Part shown: in pieces, positions 35,325-45,608 of the stretch
Position numbering within the stretch: the stretch's first letter is position 1
Layout of the letters: every line of letters begins with the position of its first letter
Assembly (NCBI GenBank): GCA_963708865.1
Contig: CAVPUC010000005.1
Location: forward strand, 393,271-457,270
Direction: 5' to 3'
Origin: DAIDKA01 sp963708865
GTDB taxonomy: Bacteria > Pseudomonadota > Gammaproteobacteria > Steroidobacterales > Steroidobacteraceae
Length of the DNA: 64,000 bases
The notes under the pieces: model-generated
The model's database searches: none
The model's input: the letters and a program-made list of their open reading frames with translations, nothing else
Told to the model about the DNA's origin: nothing
Program-made: the position numbers and the translations under genes

Positions 35325-36725
35325 ATGTTCCAGGGTGGCAACCGATTGGGCACGGCGTGCGCAGTGTCGCTGCTGACTTGCAGCAGTTGTGCATTGCAGC
35401 CTCCGAAACCGGTGATCCCACAAGTGCCGGCGGCCTTCCAGAATACAGCCCCCGCTGCCGAGGCGGCGTGGCCGGGGAAGGACTGGTATCGCGGCTTCAG
35501 AAGCCCAGCTCTGAATGGGCTGATCAGCGAAGCGGCGGGCCAGAACCTCGATCTGGCCGCGGCCCGAGCCCGAATCGTGGAAGCCGATGCGCGCGCGCGG
35601 CAGGCGGGTGCGGCCATCCTTCCCAGCGTTGATGCGGTCGGTAACGGCAATTTCCTTGCAGGGCACTCCAGCAATGGCGGTGCGCATGAGCTTGACTGGT
35701 CGGCGCTGCTGTCCGCGAGCTACGAAGTCGACTTCTGGGGAAAGAACCGCGCGACGGCGAATGCCGCACGCCTCCTCGGCACGGCGGCCCGTGCCGATCG
35801 GGATACGCTTGCGTTGACCACCCTGGCCGGCGTGGCCAACGGCTATTTTGAGCTCCTGTCGATACGCGAACGGCTGAAACTTGCAAAGGCCAATCTGGAC
35901 AGCGCTCGCGGGCTGCTCGATGTAGTCGAGGCACGCTTTAATGCGGGCTCGTCGGATCCGGTGACGCTGGCCACTCAACGTACTGTGCTGGCGTCCGCAC
36001 AACTGGTGCTGCCCGACCTCAAGCAGCGCGAGCAGGAAGCGTTGACGGCCCTCGCCCTCCTGATCGGGCGGCCGCCGGAAGGGTTTGACGTGCCCGACGC
36101 CATGCTGGATTCGATTGCAGAGCCTCAGGTGGCGCCCGGGCTGCCGGCGCAACTGCTCACTCGTCGCCCCGATGTGTACTCTGCCGAGGCGAACCTGCGC
36201 GCGGCAGATGCGGACCTGGTCGCGGCCCGCGCCGCGATGCTGCCGGCACTGACCCTGACCGCCTCCGGCGGTCTGCAAAACCCGGCGCTCAACGCCGCGG
36301 TGATGACACTGTCGGGCGTGGGACCCACCTTGAATCTGGGAGCCGGGCTCACGCAGAGCATCTTCGATGGCGGGCGGCTGCGCGCCGTGCGCGATGAAAC
36401 ACGCGGCAGGCAGGAGGAGCTGCTGGCGACGTACCGCAAGGCTGTCCTCGCCTCGCTGGTAGACGTGGAGAATGCACTCGCCGCCATTCACAATCTGGAT
36501 GCCGCGCGCGAGTTCCAGGAGGAAAGCCTGAAGCAAAGCCAGCAGGCGTTCGATGGCGCGCAGCTGCGTTACCGCGAGGGAGCCGGGGATTTTCTGGCGA
36601 TGCTCGAGGCGCAGCGAACCTTGTACGCCGCCCGCGACCAGGACAGTCAATACAAACTCGCGCGCCTGCAGGCCCTGGTCGCTCTGAGCAAGGCACTGGG
36701 CGGCGGGTGGGAGCTTCAGGAGTGA
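35325..36725 (+). CDS. RND efflux outer membrane factor, NodT/TolC-like
   Basis: 466 residues, uninterrupted. N-terminal export signal with Cys residues near 19-22 (lipid attachment possible but the lipobox is not canonical). 'WYRGFRSPALNGLISEAAGQ', 'NLDLAAARARIVEADARARQ', 'LDWSALLSASYEVDFWGKNR' and 'LLTRRPDVYSAEANLRAADA' are the two-repeat outer membrane efflux protein pattern with long alpha-helical periplasmic hairpins. It forms the trimeric exit duct for the adaptor and pump encoded next; its stop region overlaps the adaptor leader. Confidence 0.92.
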   Translation: MFQGGNRLGTACAVSLLTCSSCALQPPKPVIPQVPAAFQNTAPAAEAAWPGKDWYRGFRSPALNGLISEAAGQNLDLAAARARIVEADARARQAGAAILPSVDAVGNGNFLAGHSSNGGAHELDWSALLSASYEVDFWGKNRATANAARLLGTAARADRDTLALTTLAGVANGYFELLSIRERLKLAKANLDSARGLLDVVEARFNAGSSDPVTLATQRTVLASAQLVLPDLKQREQEALTALALLIGRPPEGFDVPDAMLDSIAEPQVAPGLPAQLLTRRPDVYSAEANLRAADADLVAARAAMLPALTLTASGGLQNPALNAAVMTLSGVGPTLNLGAGLTQSIFDGGRLRAVRDETRGRQEELLATYRKAVLASLVDVENALAAIHNLDAAREFQEESLKQSQQAFDGAQLRYREGAGDFLAMLEAQRTLYAARDQDSQYKLARLQALVALSKALGGGWELQE

Positions 36726-36730
36726 TTTCA

Positions 36731-37764
36731 TTGACCACCAAAATCGGCCGGCGAGCCACGCTGGCCACTACGGGCGTTGCGGCTGTGAGTCTGGCACTGC
36801 TGCTGCTCGCCGCGTGTCATCGCGCCTCAACTGCCGATGAGGCGAAGGGCGCTGACGCATCGCCGCCGTCTAAAGAGGACACTGAGAATGAAGCCGCCCG
36901 CGGGGGGGAGGGCGTTACCCTCACGGCCGATCAGGTGGCGAAGCTCGGGATCACCACAGAACCAGCGAAGGCAGCTGACTACACCGCGGAAACCATCGGA
37001 TATGGCGTCGTCGTCCCACACGATGCCATCGCGGCTGCCGTTGCGGAACTGACGACGGCGAAGGCGGCCCAGGAGCAAAGCCGCGCGGCGGCAGCAAGAG
37101 CGCAGCGTCTGGCGGGTACGCCAGGGGCGATGTCGGCCGATGCGCTGGACACTTCCGCCCGCCAGGCTGCAACCGATTCCGCGGCGCTGTCGCTGGCCGA
37201 GCGCCGCCTGTCCTCGGTGATTGGCGCAAGCCCCCTCGCCAGCTCTGGTTCGGCGCTGCAAGAGCTGGCAAGCGGCAAGGTGAAGTTGCTGCGTGCGACC
37301 TTTCCATTGGGCGCGCTGCAGGGAGGCCCCCCGGGGAGCTTGCGTGCGATGCGTCTCGGAACGACTTCCCCTGACGGGTCGCAAACGGGCGGATGGAAGC
37401 TGCATCCGGTCTGGAACGCTCCGGCCGATGAGAACCTGCCGGGACGCAGTTTCTTTGCCCTGCTCAGGGACAGCGACGCCGGCGAGGGAGAGCGGCTGCT
37501 GGTGTGGGCGCCCGCAGCGGGGCCGCCGCAGCGTGGGGTGATGGTACCGGCGGCGGCGCTGGTCATCAGTGAAGGCAAGTACTGGTGCTACGTGGAGCAA
37601 AAACCCGGCGTGTACGTCCGCCGGGAAGTGGCGACTCGACCGGGCCGGTTGGCGACGGCTACTTGGTCAACCGACGGAATTGCAGCGGGCGACAAGGTGG
37701 TCACGTCGGCCGGCCAGGATTGCTCTTGGCCCGCGAATTGAATCCCAGCACCGAGGCGGACTGA
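36731..37764 (+). pseudogene. RND efflux periplasmic adaptor (membrane fusion) lipoprotein, C-terminal frameshift
   Basis: Restored length about 344 residues. TTG 36731 is preferred because AGGAG lies eight bases upstream and it gives a lipoprotein signal ending LLAAC; GTG 36722 overlaps that site. 'VTLTADQVAKLGITTEPAKA', 'YGVVVPHDAIAAAVAELTTA', 'MVPAAALVISEGKYWCYVEQ', 'YVRREVATRPGRLATATWST' and 'GDKVVTSAGQ' are adaptor features of CusB/CzcB type. The barrel-sandwich region is short and no lipoyl hairpin is obvious. A missing base in a T run near 37723 shifts the frame just before 'LLLARELNPSTEAD', the normal end, so loss is limited to the last 14 residues. Confidence 0.82.
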
Positions 37765-37770
37765 AGCTCG

Positions 37771-40700
37771 ATGCGAGCGCTTGTCGGGCTGTGCGTGCGC
37801 CACTACGGCGCCGTCACCGCGCTTGAGCGTGCTGGCGCTGGTCCTGGGGTGCTGGGGTGCGCTGCAGTGCGCCGCTCGATGTGTTTCCCGAATTCGTTCC
37901 CTCGCAGGTCGACATCCAGACCGAGGCGCCGGGATTCGCGCCGCAGCAGGTCGAGGAACTGGTCACCAGGCCGGTCGAGAACGCCGTCAACGGCGCCGCC
38001 GGGCCTGGCGACGCATGCGCTCGGAGTCCATTCCCGGACTGTCCGTCGTGACCATCACATTTCGCGGACGACATCGATGTGCACGTCGCCCGCCAGGGCA
38101 TCTCCGAGCGTCTGTCGGAACTGGGCAGCAGCCTGCCGGCGGGCGTCGGGCGCGCCGAAGCTCTCGCCGCTCGTCTCGAGCACCATGGATCTGCTGAAGA
38201 TCGGCCTGCTGTCCGACAAGGTCGATGCCTACGCGCTGCGCGACACGGCCGACTGGATCATCAAGCCGCGCCTGCTGGCCGTGCCGGGCGTCGCGCACGT
38301 CATTGTGTTCGGCGGCAACGTGCGCCAGATCCAGATCCAACCCGACATGCAGCAAGCTTGGCGAGCTTCGGCATCACGCTCACCGACGTTGCCGATGCGG
38401 CGCAGGCCGCACTGCCGCTGCGCGGCGCCGGCTTCATCGACATCGCCAGCGCAGCGCATCCTGCTGCAATCGCCGACGCCGGCGCCCGATATCGCGCCAT
38501 TTCGGGCAAGGCGGTCGTCACCATGCGCAACGGCGTCGCCCATCCTGCTGCGCGATGTCGCCGAGGTGAAGATTGCGCCGGCGCTGCGTTCCGGCGATGC
38601 GCTGATCATGGGCAAGCCGGGCGTGCTGCTGTCGCTGGCGAGCCAGTACGGCGCCAACACGCTGACCACCACGCTGGCGGTGGAGAAGGCGCTCGCCGAC
38701 TTGCGAGCCGGCCCTGAAGGCGCAGGGCATCACGCTGTATTCCGGCCTGCACCGGCCCGCGAATTTCATCGAGCGGGCGCTGGGCGACCTGCAAGCAGTC
38801 GCTGCTGATCGCCGGCGGTGCTCATTCTCGTGGTGCTGTATCTGTTCCTGCGCGATATCCGCGCGGCGCTGATCGCCTTCACCGCGATTCCGCTGTCACT
38901 GCTCGCGGCGATCGCGGTACTCGACCACATCGGCCTGACGCTCAACACCATGACGCTGGGCGGTTTTGCGGTGGCACTGGGCGTGCTGGTGGACGATGCG
39001 ATCATCGGCATCGAGAACATCATGCGGCGCCTGCGCGAGAACCAGCGGCTCGCGCAGCCGCTGCCGCGACTCGACGGTGATCCGCGAGGCCTCCCTGGAG
39101 GTGCGCGGACCGGTGATCTATGCCACCGCGGTCGTCATCGCGGTGTTCCTGCCGGAGATTGTTCACCTCCAGCGTCCAGGGGCATTTCGTCGGGCCCCTT
39201 GGCCCTGGCCTTCATCTTCGCGGTGCTCGCATCGCTGCTGGTGGCGATGACCACGACTCCGGCGTTGTGCGCGCTGCTGCTGCGCGGCAGACGTTCGCTC
39301 GACTGAATGCGCGCTGGCTGCTGCAATTGAAGGCGTGGCAGAGACCGCGCCGTGCACGGGGTTGCACGCCATTTCAAGGTCGTCGATCGCGGTACTGGTC
39401 GTCTGCTGGTGGTCGCGCGCGGCGCCGCGCTGCCCTTTCTCGGCGGCACCTTCATGCCCGATTTTCGCGAAGGGCACTTCGTCATGCAGGTGTCGAGCTC
39501 GATACCAGGCACTTCCCTGGATCAGATGCTGGATGTCGGCAAGCGCATCAGCGCCGAGATCCTGGCGCTTCCCTACGTCGAGATGCGTCGCCCAACAGGT
39601 GGGCCGCGCGGAACTGGGCGAGGACACCTGGGGTCCGCATCGCAGCGAGTTCCACGTCGAACTCAAGCCCGATGCCACCGTCGATCAAAGTGCTGCGCAG
39701 GATGCACTTGCGCAGCATCCTCGCGCACTATCCGGGACTGCAGAGCGAAGTGGTGACCTTTCTCGGGCGACCGCATCAGCGAGAGCCTGAGCGGCGAGAC
39801 TGCGCAGGTCGCCATCAAAGTCTTCGGCGAGGACCTGGATGCCCTCGATTCGACCGGCGACAAGATCGTCGCTGCGCTCGGCAAGATCCCGGGAATCGTC
39901 GACCTGCAATTCAAGCGCCAGAGCGGCACGCCGGCAATCGCGATACAGCTGCTGCCCGATGCGCTGGCTGCCAGCGGGCTCAAGGCACAGGATGTGCTCG
40001 AGACCATAGCAACGGCTTATACCGGAGCGCAGGTCGGACAAACCTTCAGTGGCACCCGGACCGTCGATGTCGTCGTGCTGCTGCCCGATTCACTGCGGCA
40101 TCAACCGGCTCAGGTGGCGCAGCTCATGATCAGCGGTCCGCTGGGTCCGGTGCCGCTGTCGCAGGTCGCGCGGATCCTCCTGACCCAGGATCGTTACAGC
40201 ATCGAACACGACGGCGGCCAGCGGCGCATCAGCGTGACCTTCAATGTGAACGGTGCATCGCTGCAAGAGGTGGTGCGGCAGGCCGAGAGGGCTATCGCGG
40301 CCAAGGTCGCCCTGCCAAAAGGGGTCTACACCGAGTTCTCCGGAGCCGCCGAGGCGGAGAATCAGACGCGCGATGAACTTATCCTCTACTCGGGACTCGC
40401 CTTGGCGCTCATTGTCATGATCCTGTTTGTTTCCTTCAGTTGGCGCGCCAACAGTTATCTGGTGCTGGCCAATCTGCCGTTTGCCCTGGTCGGTAGCGTG
40501 GCTGGCGATTGCCCTGACCGGCATTGGCGTCTCGCTGGGCACGGTGGTGGGCCTGGTAACCGTATTCGGCGTCAGCGCCCGCAATGCAATTCTGCAACTC
40601 GCGCATTACGAGCACATGGTCGGGGCGGAAGGTGCGCCCTGGGATACGCAGACCGTGATACGCGGTGCCAACGAACGCCTGGTGCCTATCCTGATGACTG

Positions 40701-40888
40701 CGGCGGTGACGGCGCTGGGTCTTGCGCCGCTGGCCTTCGGCATGAACCTGCCGGGCCAGGAAATCGAAGGTCCCATGGCGGTCACGGTACTCGGCGGGCT
40801 GGTATCCTCGACCATCCTCAATCTGTTCGTGCTGCCCGCTCTGGCACGGCGCTACGTGAAGATTCCCGGGCCTCTCGAAGCCCTCTAG
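37771..40888 (+). pseudogene. Heavy-metal-type RND efflux pump (CzcA/CusA family), about 20 frameshifts
   Basis: The restored protein is about 1030 residues, normal for RND pumps. Segments in alternating frames are all recognisable: 'MRALVGLCVRHYGAVTA', 'PLDVFPEFVPSQVDIQTEAP', 'LAVPGVAHVIVFGGNVRQIQ', 'YLFLRDIRAALIAFTAIPLS', 'LNTMTLGGFAVALGVLVDDA' then IIGIENIMRRL, 'FAVLASLLVAMTTTPALCAL', 'GQTFSGTRTVDVVVLLPDSL' and 'VFGVSARNAILQLAHYEHM'. In the TM4 proton-relay motif the first Asp of CzcA is Ala (ALGVLVDDA...EN), while Asp-Asp and Glu remain. Shifts occur about every 150 bases from 37815 to 39770, with one more near 40505; most are extra bases. The stop overlaps the convergent aldolase gene. 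Confidence 0.85.
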
Positions 40889-42938
40889 CGCACCGCCGCG
40901 GCGATATTGCCGCCGTCGACCGTCAAAATCGCCGCCGTGGTACGGCTGGCGAGGGCCAGATTGACGAAGGCCTCGGCCACGTCACTGGCGCGCACTTCCA
41001 GTCCCAACATATTGCCACTCATATATTCCGCTTCGGTCACCCCGCGCGCGCCTCGACCGCGCAGCGATCATCGCCTCCGTCAGCAGGCCTGAACGGATGC
41101 GGTCGGCATTGACGATGTTGGCGCGAATGCCGACCGGGCCGTAGTCAATCGCATACTGTTTGGCGAGCGCCACGAGTGCGGCCTTGGGAATTCCATAGGG
41201 CCCGAAGTTCATGCCTGGATTCAGCGCCTGCTTTGAGGCATTGAACAGCAGCACACCGCCCGTTCCCTGATCCTGCATGACCGCGACCGCGGCTTGCGCC
41301 ATGTTCTGATGGCCAAAAAAATTCAGCTCGAAGCTCGCACGCAAGTCGGCATCGCTGACCGCGCCGATCGGACCGGTCCAGGCAGCTCCGGCATTGGAGA
41401 CCAGAATATCGAGGCCTCCGAACCGGGCAATGATGGCGGCCATGGTGTCCGCGACATCGCGCGCATTGGTTACGTCGCATCGCAGTCCAAGGCCCCGCAC
41501 CGATCGCGCCGCGACCACTGCCGCCTCCCGATCTGCATCGAGGACGACGACTTCAGCGCCTTCGCTGGCGAAAGCCTGGGCAATGGCCGAACCGAGCGTG
41601 CCGCCGCCACCGGTAACGACTGCAATGTGGCCGCTCAATCGTTTCAGGGTCGACTTGCCGAGCTTGGCCTGCTCCAAGGACCAGTACTCGATATCGAACA
41701 CCTCCGCCTCGCTGATGCTCGTGAAGGGTCCAAGCGCCTCAGAGGCGAAAATCACGGACGCGTTCGTCTCCGCCACATCGGCGGCGATCACGGCGTCGCT
41801 GCGGCGCGCGCCGACGCCGATCAGCCCCAGTCCCGGCACGAGAATGACCCGAGGGTTGGCATCCAGCGCGATTCGATCACCGCCCACACGGCTGTTATGG
41901 CGCATGAAATACGCCTCGTACCGCTCCTTGAAGGCGCGGACGGCGGCGCCGATGCGGCCCCGCAATTGTTCGGTGGACCCCTCGCCCAGGTCAGACAACA
42001 CCAGCGGCCAAGGCTTGATGCGCAGTACGTGATCGGGCGTGGCGGGGCCGGCCTGACTGAAGCGTGCCAGCTCGGGGTGCTGCAGGTATTGCAGGAGCTG
42101 TGGCGAGACGCGGCGTTCCAGGATGACCCGTTTCCAGCTGCCTTCCCCCAGATTCTCAGCCAGGGCGCCGCGCAGCAGGGGCAGGATCCGCGCCGCGTTT
42201 TGTTCTGAGGGCTGCGGTGCACTCAAAACCCTGGGACGGCTCTGCCCGGCACGCTCCAAGGCGTCCTCGGCGCGGGTCACCATCTGGATCATGCGCTCGT
42301 AGGAGGTGCGGGCGTCCTCGCCCCAGGTAAAGATGCCATGGCGCAGCAGAACGACACCGTCGATGTCCGGATTCGCCTCAACGACCTGGCGCACTTGATG
42401 CGCCAGCTGGAAGCCCGGCATGACGTATTCACAGACGGCGAGTTCTGCGCCAAACAACTCCTTCGCCCGCTCTTGCCCATCCGGCTGATCGACCAGCGCC
42501 AGCACGGCATTGGCGTGGGTGTGGTCGATGACGGTGTGCGGAGTCCAGGCGTGCAGCAGCGTTTCCACCGAAGGGGTGGGAGCGGCAGCGTCCAAGCAGT
42601 GCCGAACGCTGCGCTGCCACCATGGCCTCATCGCTCATCTGGGCAACGCGCTTCAGATCCAGTAACGCCTGGAGCCGCATCGCCGGCATGCCTTCGGGCT
42701 CTATCGCGCCCAGGTCCCAGCCGCTGCCCTTCACGCGGATGACGTCGATAAACTCGCCCGTCAGCAGCCGGTCGCGCGTCTTTAAGGAAGTGTTGCCGCC
42801 ACCGTGCTGGACCAGCCTCGGGTCGGAGCCGAGCAGGCGGCTGGAATAGATTCGCAGTGCCACGTCCTCGGCAATGCCCCGGGCGGCGAAATGCGCGGTC
42901 ATGGCCGCCGCCTCTTGCGCATTCCACAGGCTCTTCAT
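40885..42938 (-). pseudogene. Bifunctional class II aldolase / short-chain dehydrogenase, two frameshifts
   Basis: Restored length 683 residues. Aldolase half (about 1-400): 'LVQHGGGNTSLKTRDRLLTG', 'IRVKGSGWDLGAIEPEGMPA', zinc His pair in 'HTVIDHTHANAVLALVD' and third His in 'GVVLLRHGIFTWGEDA', as in rhamnulose/fuculose-1-P aldolases. SDR half (about 430-683): 'IAVVTGGGGTLGSAIAQAFA', 'LVSNAGAAWTG', catalytic Ser and Tyr-Lys in 'LFNASKQALNP' and 'GPYGIPKAALVALAK', ending 'AAILTVDGGNIAAAV'. The usual role is rhamnulose-1-P cleavage and lactaldehyde oxidation, but here the gene overlaps mtnA by four bases, pointing to methylthioribulose-1-P or 5-deoxyribulose-1-P. Extra bases lie near 42605 and 41055. 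Confidence 0.88.
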
Positions 42939-44032
42939 TGCCGGTGAGTCCGCGTGTTGGTCAGATAGAGCGCGGCAAGTCCGGCGCGCGAGGCCGCACC
43001 CACGCCGCGCTCGGTGATGAGGCCGGTGACCAGCCTGGCCGGGGTAACATCGAAGGCATAGTTGGCGGCAGCCGAGCCGACCGGCGTCAAGCGCACCCGC
43101 GATAAGGCGCCTTGGGGATCCAGCCCCACGATGGTATGAACCTCATCGGCGTCACGCTCCTCGATGCGAATCATGGCGCCGGTCGGCATCTCCCAGTCGA
43201 TCGTAGAGTGCGGCATGACGGCATAGAAGGGCACCTGATTGTCGAACGCCGCCAATGCCTTGAGGTAGGTACCAATTTTGTTGCAGACGTCGCCATTGGC
43301 GGCGACCCGGTCGGCACCGACCAGACAAATATCGACTTTTCCCTGTTGCATCAGATGGCCGCCGGCATTATCGGCGATGACCGTGTGGGGAATACCCTGC
43401 TGCCCCAGTTCCCACGCCGTCAGCGAAGCGCCCTGATTGCGCGGCCGGGTTTCATCCACCCAGACATGAACGGGCAGGCCACGCTGGTGCGCCCGATACA
43501 CCGGCGCCAGCGCGGTGCCCCAGTCCACGGCGGCCAGCCACCCCGCATTGCAGTGGGTGAGGATTTGCACCGGACGGCCCGTCACCGGCAGGCTCGCCAG
43601 TACCTCGGCGCCATGGTCACCGATGCGCAGGCAGCTTGCCACATCGTCCTCGCAGATCGATTGGGCTTCTTGCAAGGCGGCAGCGAACCGATGGGCGAAG
43701 GGCAGGGGGCTGACCGCTGCAGCGACCTTGCGCGCAGCCCACGCCAGATTCACCGCGGTCGGGCGAGCGTTGATCAGTGCGGTGACGGCGCTTTGCAGGC
43801 CTTGATCCGAAGGGTCGGCTCGCAGGCCGAGCGCCACACCGAATGCGGCAGTCGCGCCAATGAGCGGAGCCCCGCGCACGGTCATGTTCGCAATCGCCTC
43901 CACGGCATCGTTCAGGGTACGCAGCTGCCTCGTCGTGAACTCGTGCGGCAGACGTCGCTGATCGATCACCTGCACGGTGGCCTGATCCTCGGACAGCCAG
44001 ATCGTCCGGTAGTTTTGTCCATCGACATTCAT
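42935..44032 (-). CDS. mtnA: S-methyl-5-thioribose-1-phosphate isomerase
   Basis: 365 residues from ATG 44032, six bases after AGAGG; a TTG at 44038 is the alternative. 'FTTRQLRTLNDAVEAIANMT', 'VRGAPLIGATAAFGVALGLR', catalytic Cys in 'VQILTHCNAGWLAAVDWGTA', 'VWVDETRPRNQGASLTAWEL' and catalytic Asp in 'ICLVGADRVAANGDVCNKIG' are the MtnA/eIF2B-like isomerase motifs. It converts 5-methylthioribose-1-P to 5-methylthioribulose-1-P. The next gene is the aldolase/SDR, not mtnB, so the pathway probably leaves the classic methionine cycle at this step. Confidence 0.93.
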   Translation of the reverse strand: MNVDGQNYRTIWLSEDQATVQVIDQRRLPHEFTTRQLRTLNDAVEAIANMTVRGAPLIGATAAFGVALGLRADPSDQGLQSAVTALINARPTAVNLAWAARKVAAAVSPLPFAHRFAAALQEAQSICEDDVASCLRIGDHGAEVLASLPVTGRPVQILTHCNAGWLAAVDWGTALAPVYRAHQRGLPVHVWVDETRPRNQGASLTAWELGQQGIPHTVIADNAGGHLMQQGKVDICLVGADRVAANGDVCNKIGTYLKALAAFDNQVPFYAVMPHSTIDWEMPTGAMIRIEERDADEVHTIVGLDPQGALSRVRLTPVGSAAANYAFDVTPARLVTGLITERGVGAASRAGLAALYLTNTRTHRQ

Positions 44033-44166
44033 GCCCAACCTCTGACCCGGAATGGTACCGCGGAGTCGCCGCAGTCACCTGACCAGCGCAGCGTGCTCCC
44101 AGACCCGCAACCCCTCCGCAATCAGCTTGCTTGCAGCCGTGTCGCTCCCTATATAGACTTTCGAGT

Positions 44167-44475
44167 ATGGCTAAGCGAGATCATGATGTCCGGATGTCTC
44201 TGCAGACGTTGCGAGTCTTGGAGGCGTTTCTTGAGACTCCGAGTGCTGAGCTGTCGGGCGCGGACATCCTGAAGCGTGGCATCGCTTCCGGCACGCTTTA
44301 TCCCATCCTGCTGCGCCTGGAGTCAGCCGGGTGGTTCAAGAGCCATTGGGAACCCATTGATCCCGCCAAGGCCGGGCGTCCGCGACGGCGCCTGTACCGT
44401 CTGACGCCGACTGGCCTTCAACTCGCTACCGACGTACTCACGAGGTTCGCATTTGGCCGGGGGCTGCCGGCATGA
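44167..44475 (+). CDS. PadR-family transcriptional regulator
   Basis: 102 residues from ATG 44167. Winged helix with 'LRVLEAFLETPSAELSGADI', 'GIASGTLYPILLRLESAGWF', 'RPRRRLYRLTPTGLQLATDV'. PadR repressors are small dimers that release DNA on binding phenolic or drug-like ligands. It overlaps the next gene by four bases (ATGA), so it is co-translated with the FecR-like protein; PadR proteins are often encoded with permease operons. Promoter sequence must lie in 44033-44166, shared with mtnA on the other strand. Confidence 0.88.
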   Translation: MAKRDHDVRMSLQTLRVLEAFLETPSAELSGADILKRGIASGTLYPILLRLESAGWFKSHWEPIDPAKAGRPRRRLYRLTPTGLQLATDVLTRFAFGRGLPA

Positions 44476-45575
44476 ACCCGAACGGGGCGTACGGGCTGAT
44501 GGCCTGGATCGTTCAGCAAGCAGCCAAGCTGGCCCCGGCGGGGGTGCGTCATCGCCTGGAGGAGGAATGGTCGGCGGACTTGTCGGCCCTCGATGGCACC
44601 CTCCTACAGGTGCGTTTCGCCTTCGGCTGTTGCCTGGCTGCCCTGTCCCTGAGAGGTGACACATTCGACGCAGCCGCCTTCAAGACGGGGCGAAGCACGA
44701 TCGCAGACCTGCCCGTATCGGCACCGCGGCGTGGCTGGAAGCTTCCGTTCGCCCAGGAGCGCGACCGCAGCCGTGAGGCGGCCGGCGCGTGGTTGGAACG
44801 TCTGCGCCGTGGCCTCAAAGATGAAGAGGGTCGTGAGCTTCGGGAGTGGCTGAAACCACGCTTCCACCGCGCCTCCATCACGCGCGCGGCGGCCAACAGG
44901 TCAAACCCGGAGGAGCTCGCCACCCTCGGCGAGTTCTTTCAAATTGATCCCGCATGGATCGCACCGCATCCAGGGCGCGGCCTCACCATAAACGCTACGG
45001 CTGTGCTGATGGCGATGTGCATCGCGGCCCTGCCGCTGTGCTACGCCCACTATAACGTGCCAGGCCTCGTCCTCGGGCCCGCCATCGAGGGGTCCTTCAT
45101 GGAGGTGGTCGGTACCGTGTATGCCAGTGGCCGCCAGACGTTGCGACGCGTGGTCCTCCCCGACGGCTCGCGAGTGGTGCTGAATCGCGGGACACGCATC
45201 GCCGTCACCTATGCCAACGCCATCTGCTCTGTGCTGTTGGTGAAGGGCGAGGCGACTTTCACGGTGCCGCGCCAGGGGCATCGACAGTTTACCGTGACCG
45301 CCGGCGATCGGGTTTTCCACACATTGGCTGCGACGTTCAACGTTCGTGTGGCCGGTGGAAACGCAATACAGCTCACGGTTCTGGAAGGAGTGGTGAGCCT
45401 TCATGCACCTCCCGCCGCCATCAATCCTGCGACGCTCAACGAGGCCCCTGCGAGAGCTCCAGCCCCGACACTATTGAAGGCCCATGAATCGGTCGACACC
45501 GGAGGAGGAGCCGAGTCGGCACGGACGCTGTCGCCACCCGAAATTCAGGCCCGGATCGCCTGGCAGCGCGGATAG
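44472..45575 (+). CDS. FecR-domain membrane protein, truncated after the FecR domain
   Basis: 367 residues. The N-terminal part (1-60, 'LAPAGVRHRLEEEWSADLSA') resembles the domain found in proteins encoded beside PadR regulators. A middle region 'EAAGAWLERLRRGLKDEEGR', 'EELATLGEFFQIDPAWIAP' matches the FecR N-terminal DUF4880 type, one transmembrane helix lies at about 172-193, and a periplasmic FecR domain follows ('VVLPDGSRVVLNRGTRIAVT', 'GEATFTVPRQGHRQFTVTAG', 'FNVRVAGGNAIQLTVLEGVV'). It stops at 'RIAWQRG', where normal FecR proteins enter the C-terminal STN-like domain. No ECF gene is next to it. Confidence 0.82.
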   Translation: MNPNGAYGLMAWIVQQAAKLAPAGVRHRLEEEWSADLSALDGTLLQVRFAFGCCLAALSLRGDTFDAAAFKTGRSTIADLPVSAPRRGWKLPFAQERDRSREAAGAWLERLRRGLKDEEGRELREWLKPRFHRASITRAAANRSNPEELATLGEFFQIDPAWIAPHPGRGLTINATAVLMAMCIAALPLCYAHYNVPGLVLGPAIEGSFMEVVGTVYASGRQTLRRVVLPDGSRVVLNRGTRIAVTYANAICSVLLVKGEATFTVPRQGHRQFTVTAGDRVFHTLAATFNVRVAGGNAIQLTVLEGVVSLHAPPAAINPATLNEAPARAPAPTLLKAHESVDTGGGAESARTLSPPEIQARIAWQRG

Positions 45576-45608
45576 GTCAGCCGTCCACGGTGTCGGAGCG
45601 ACACACAG

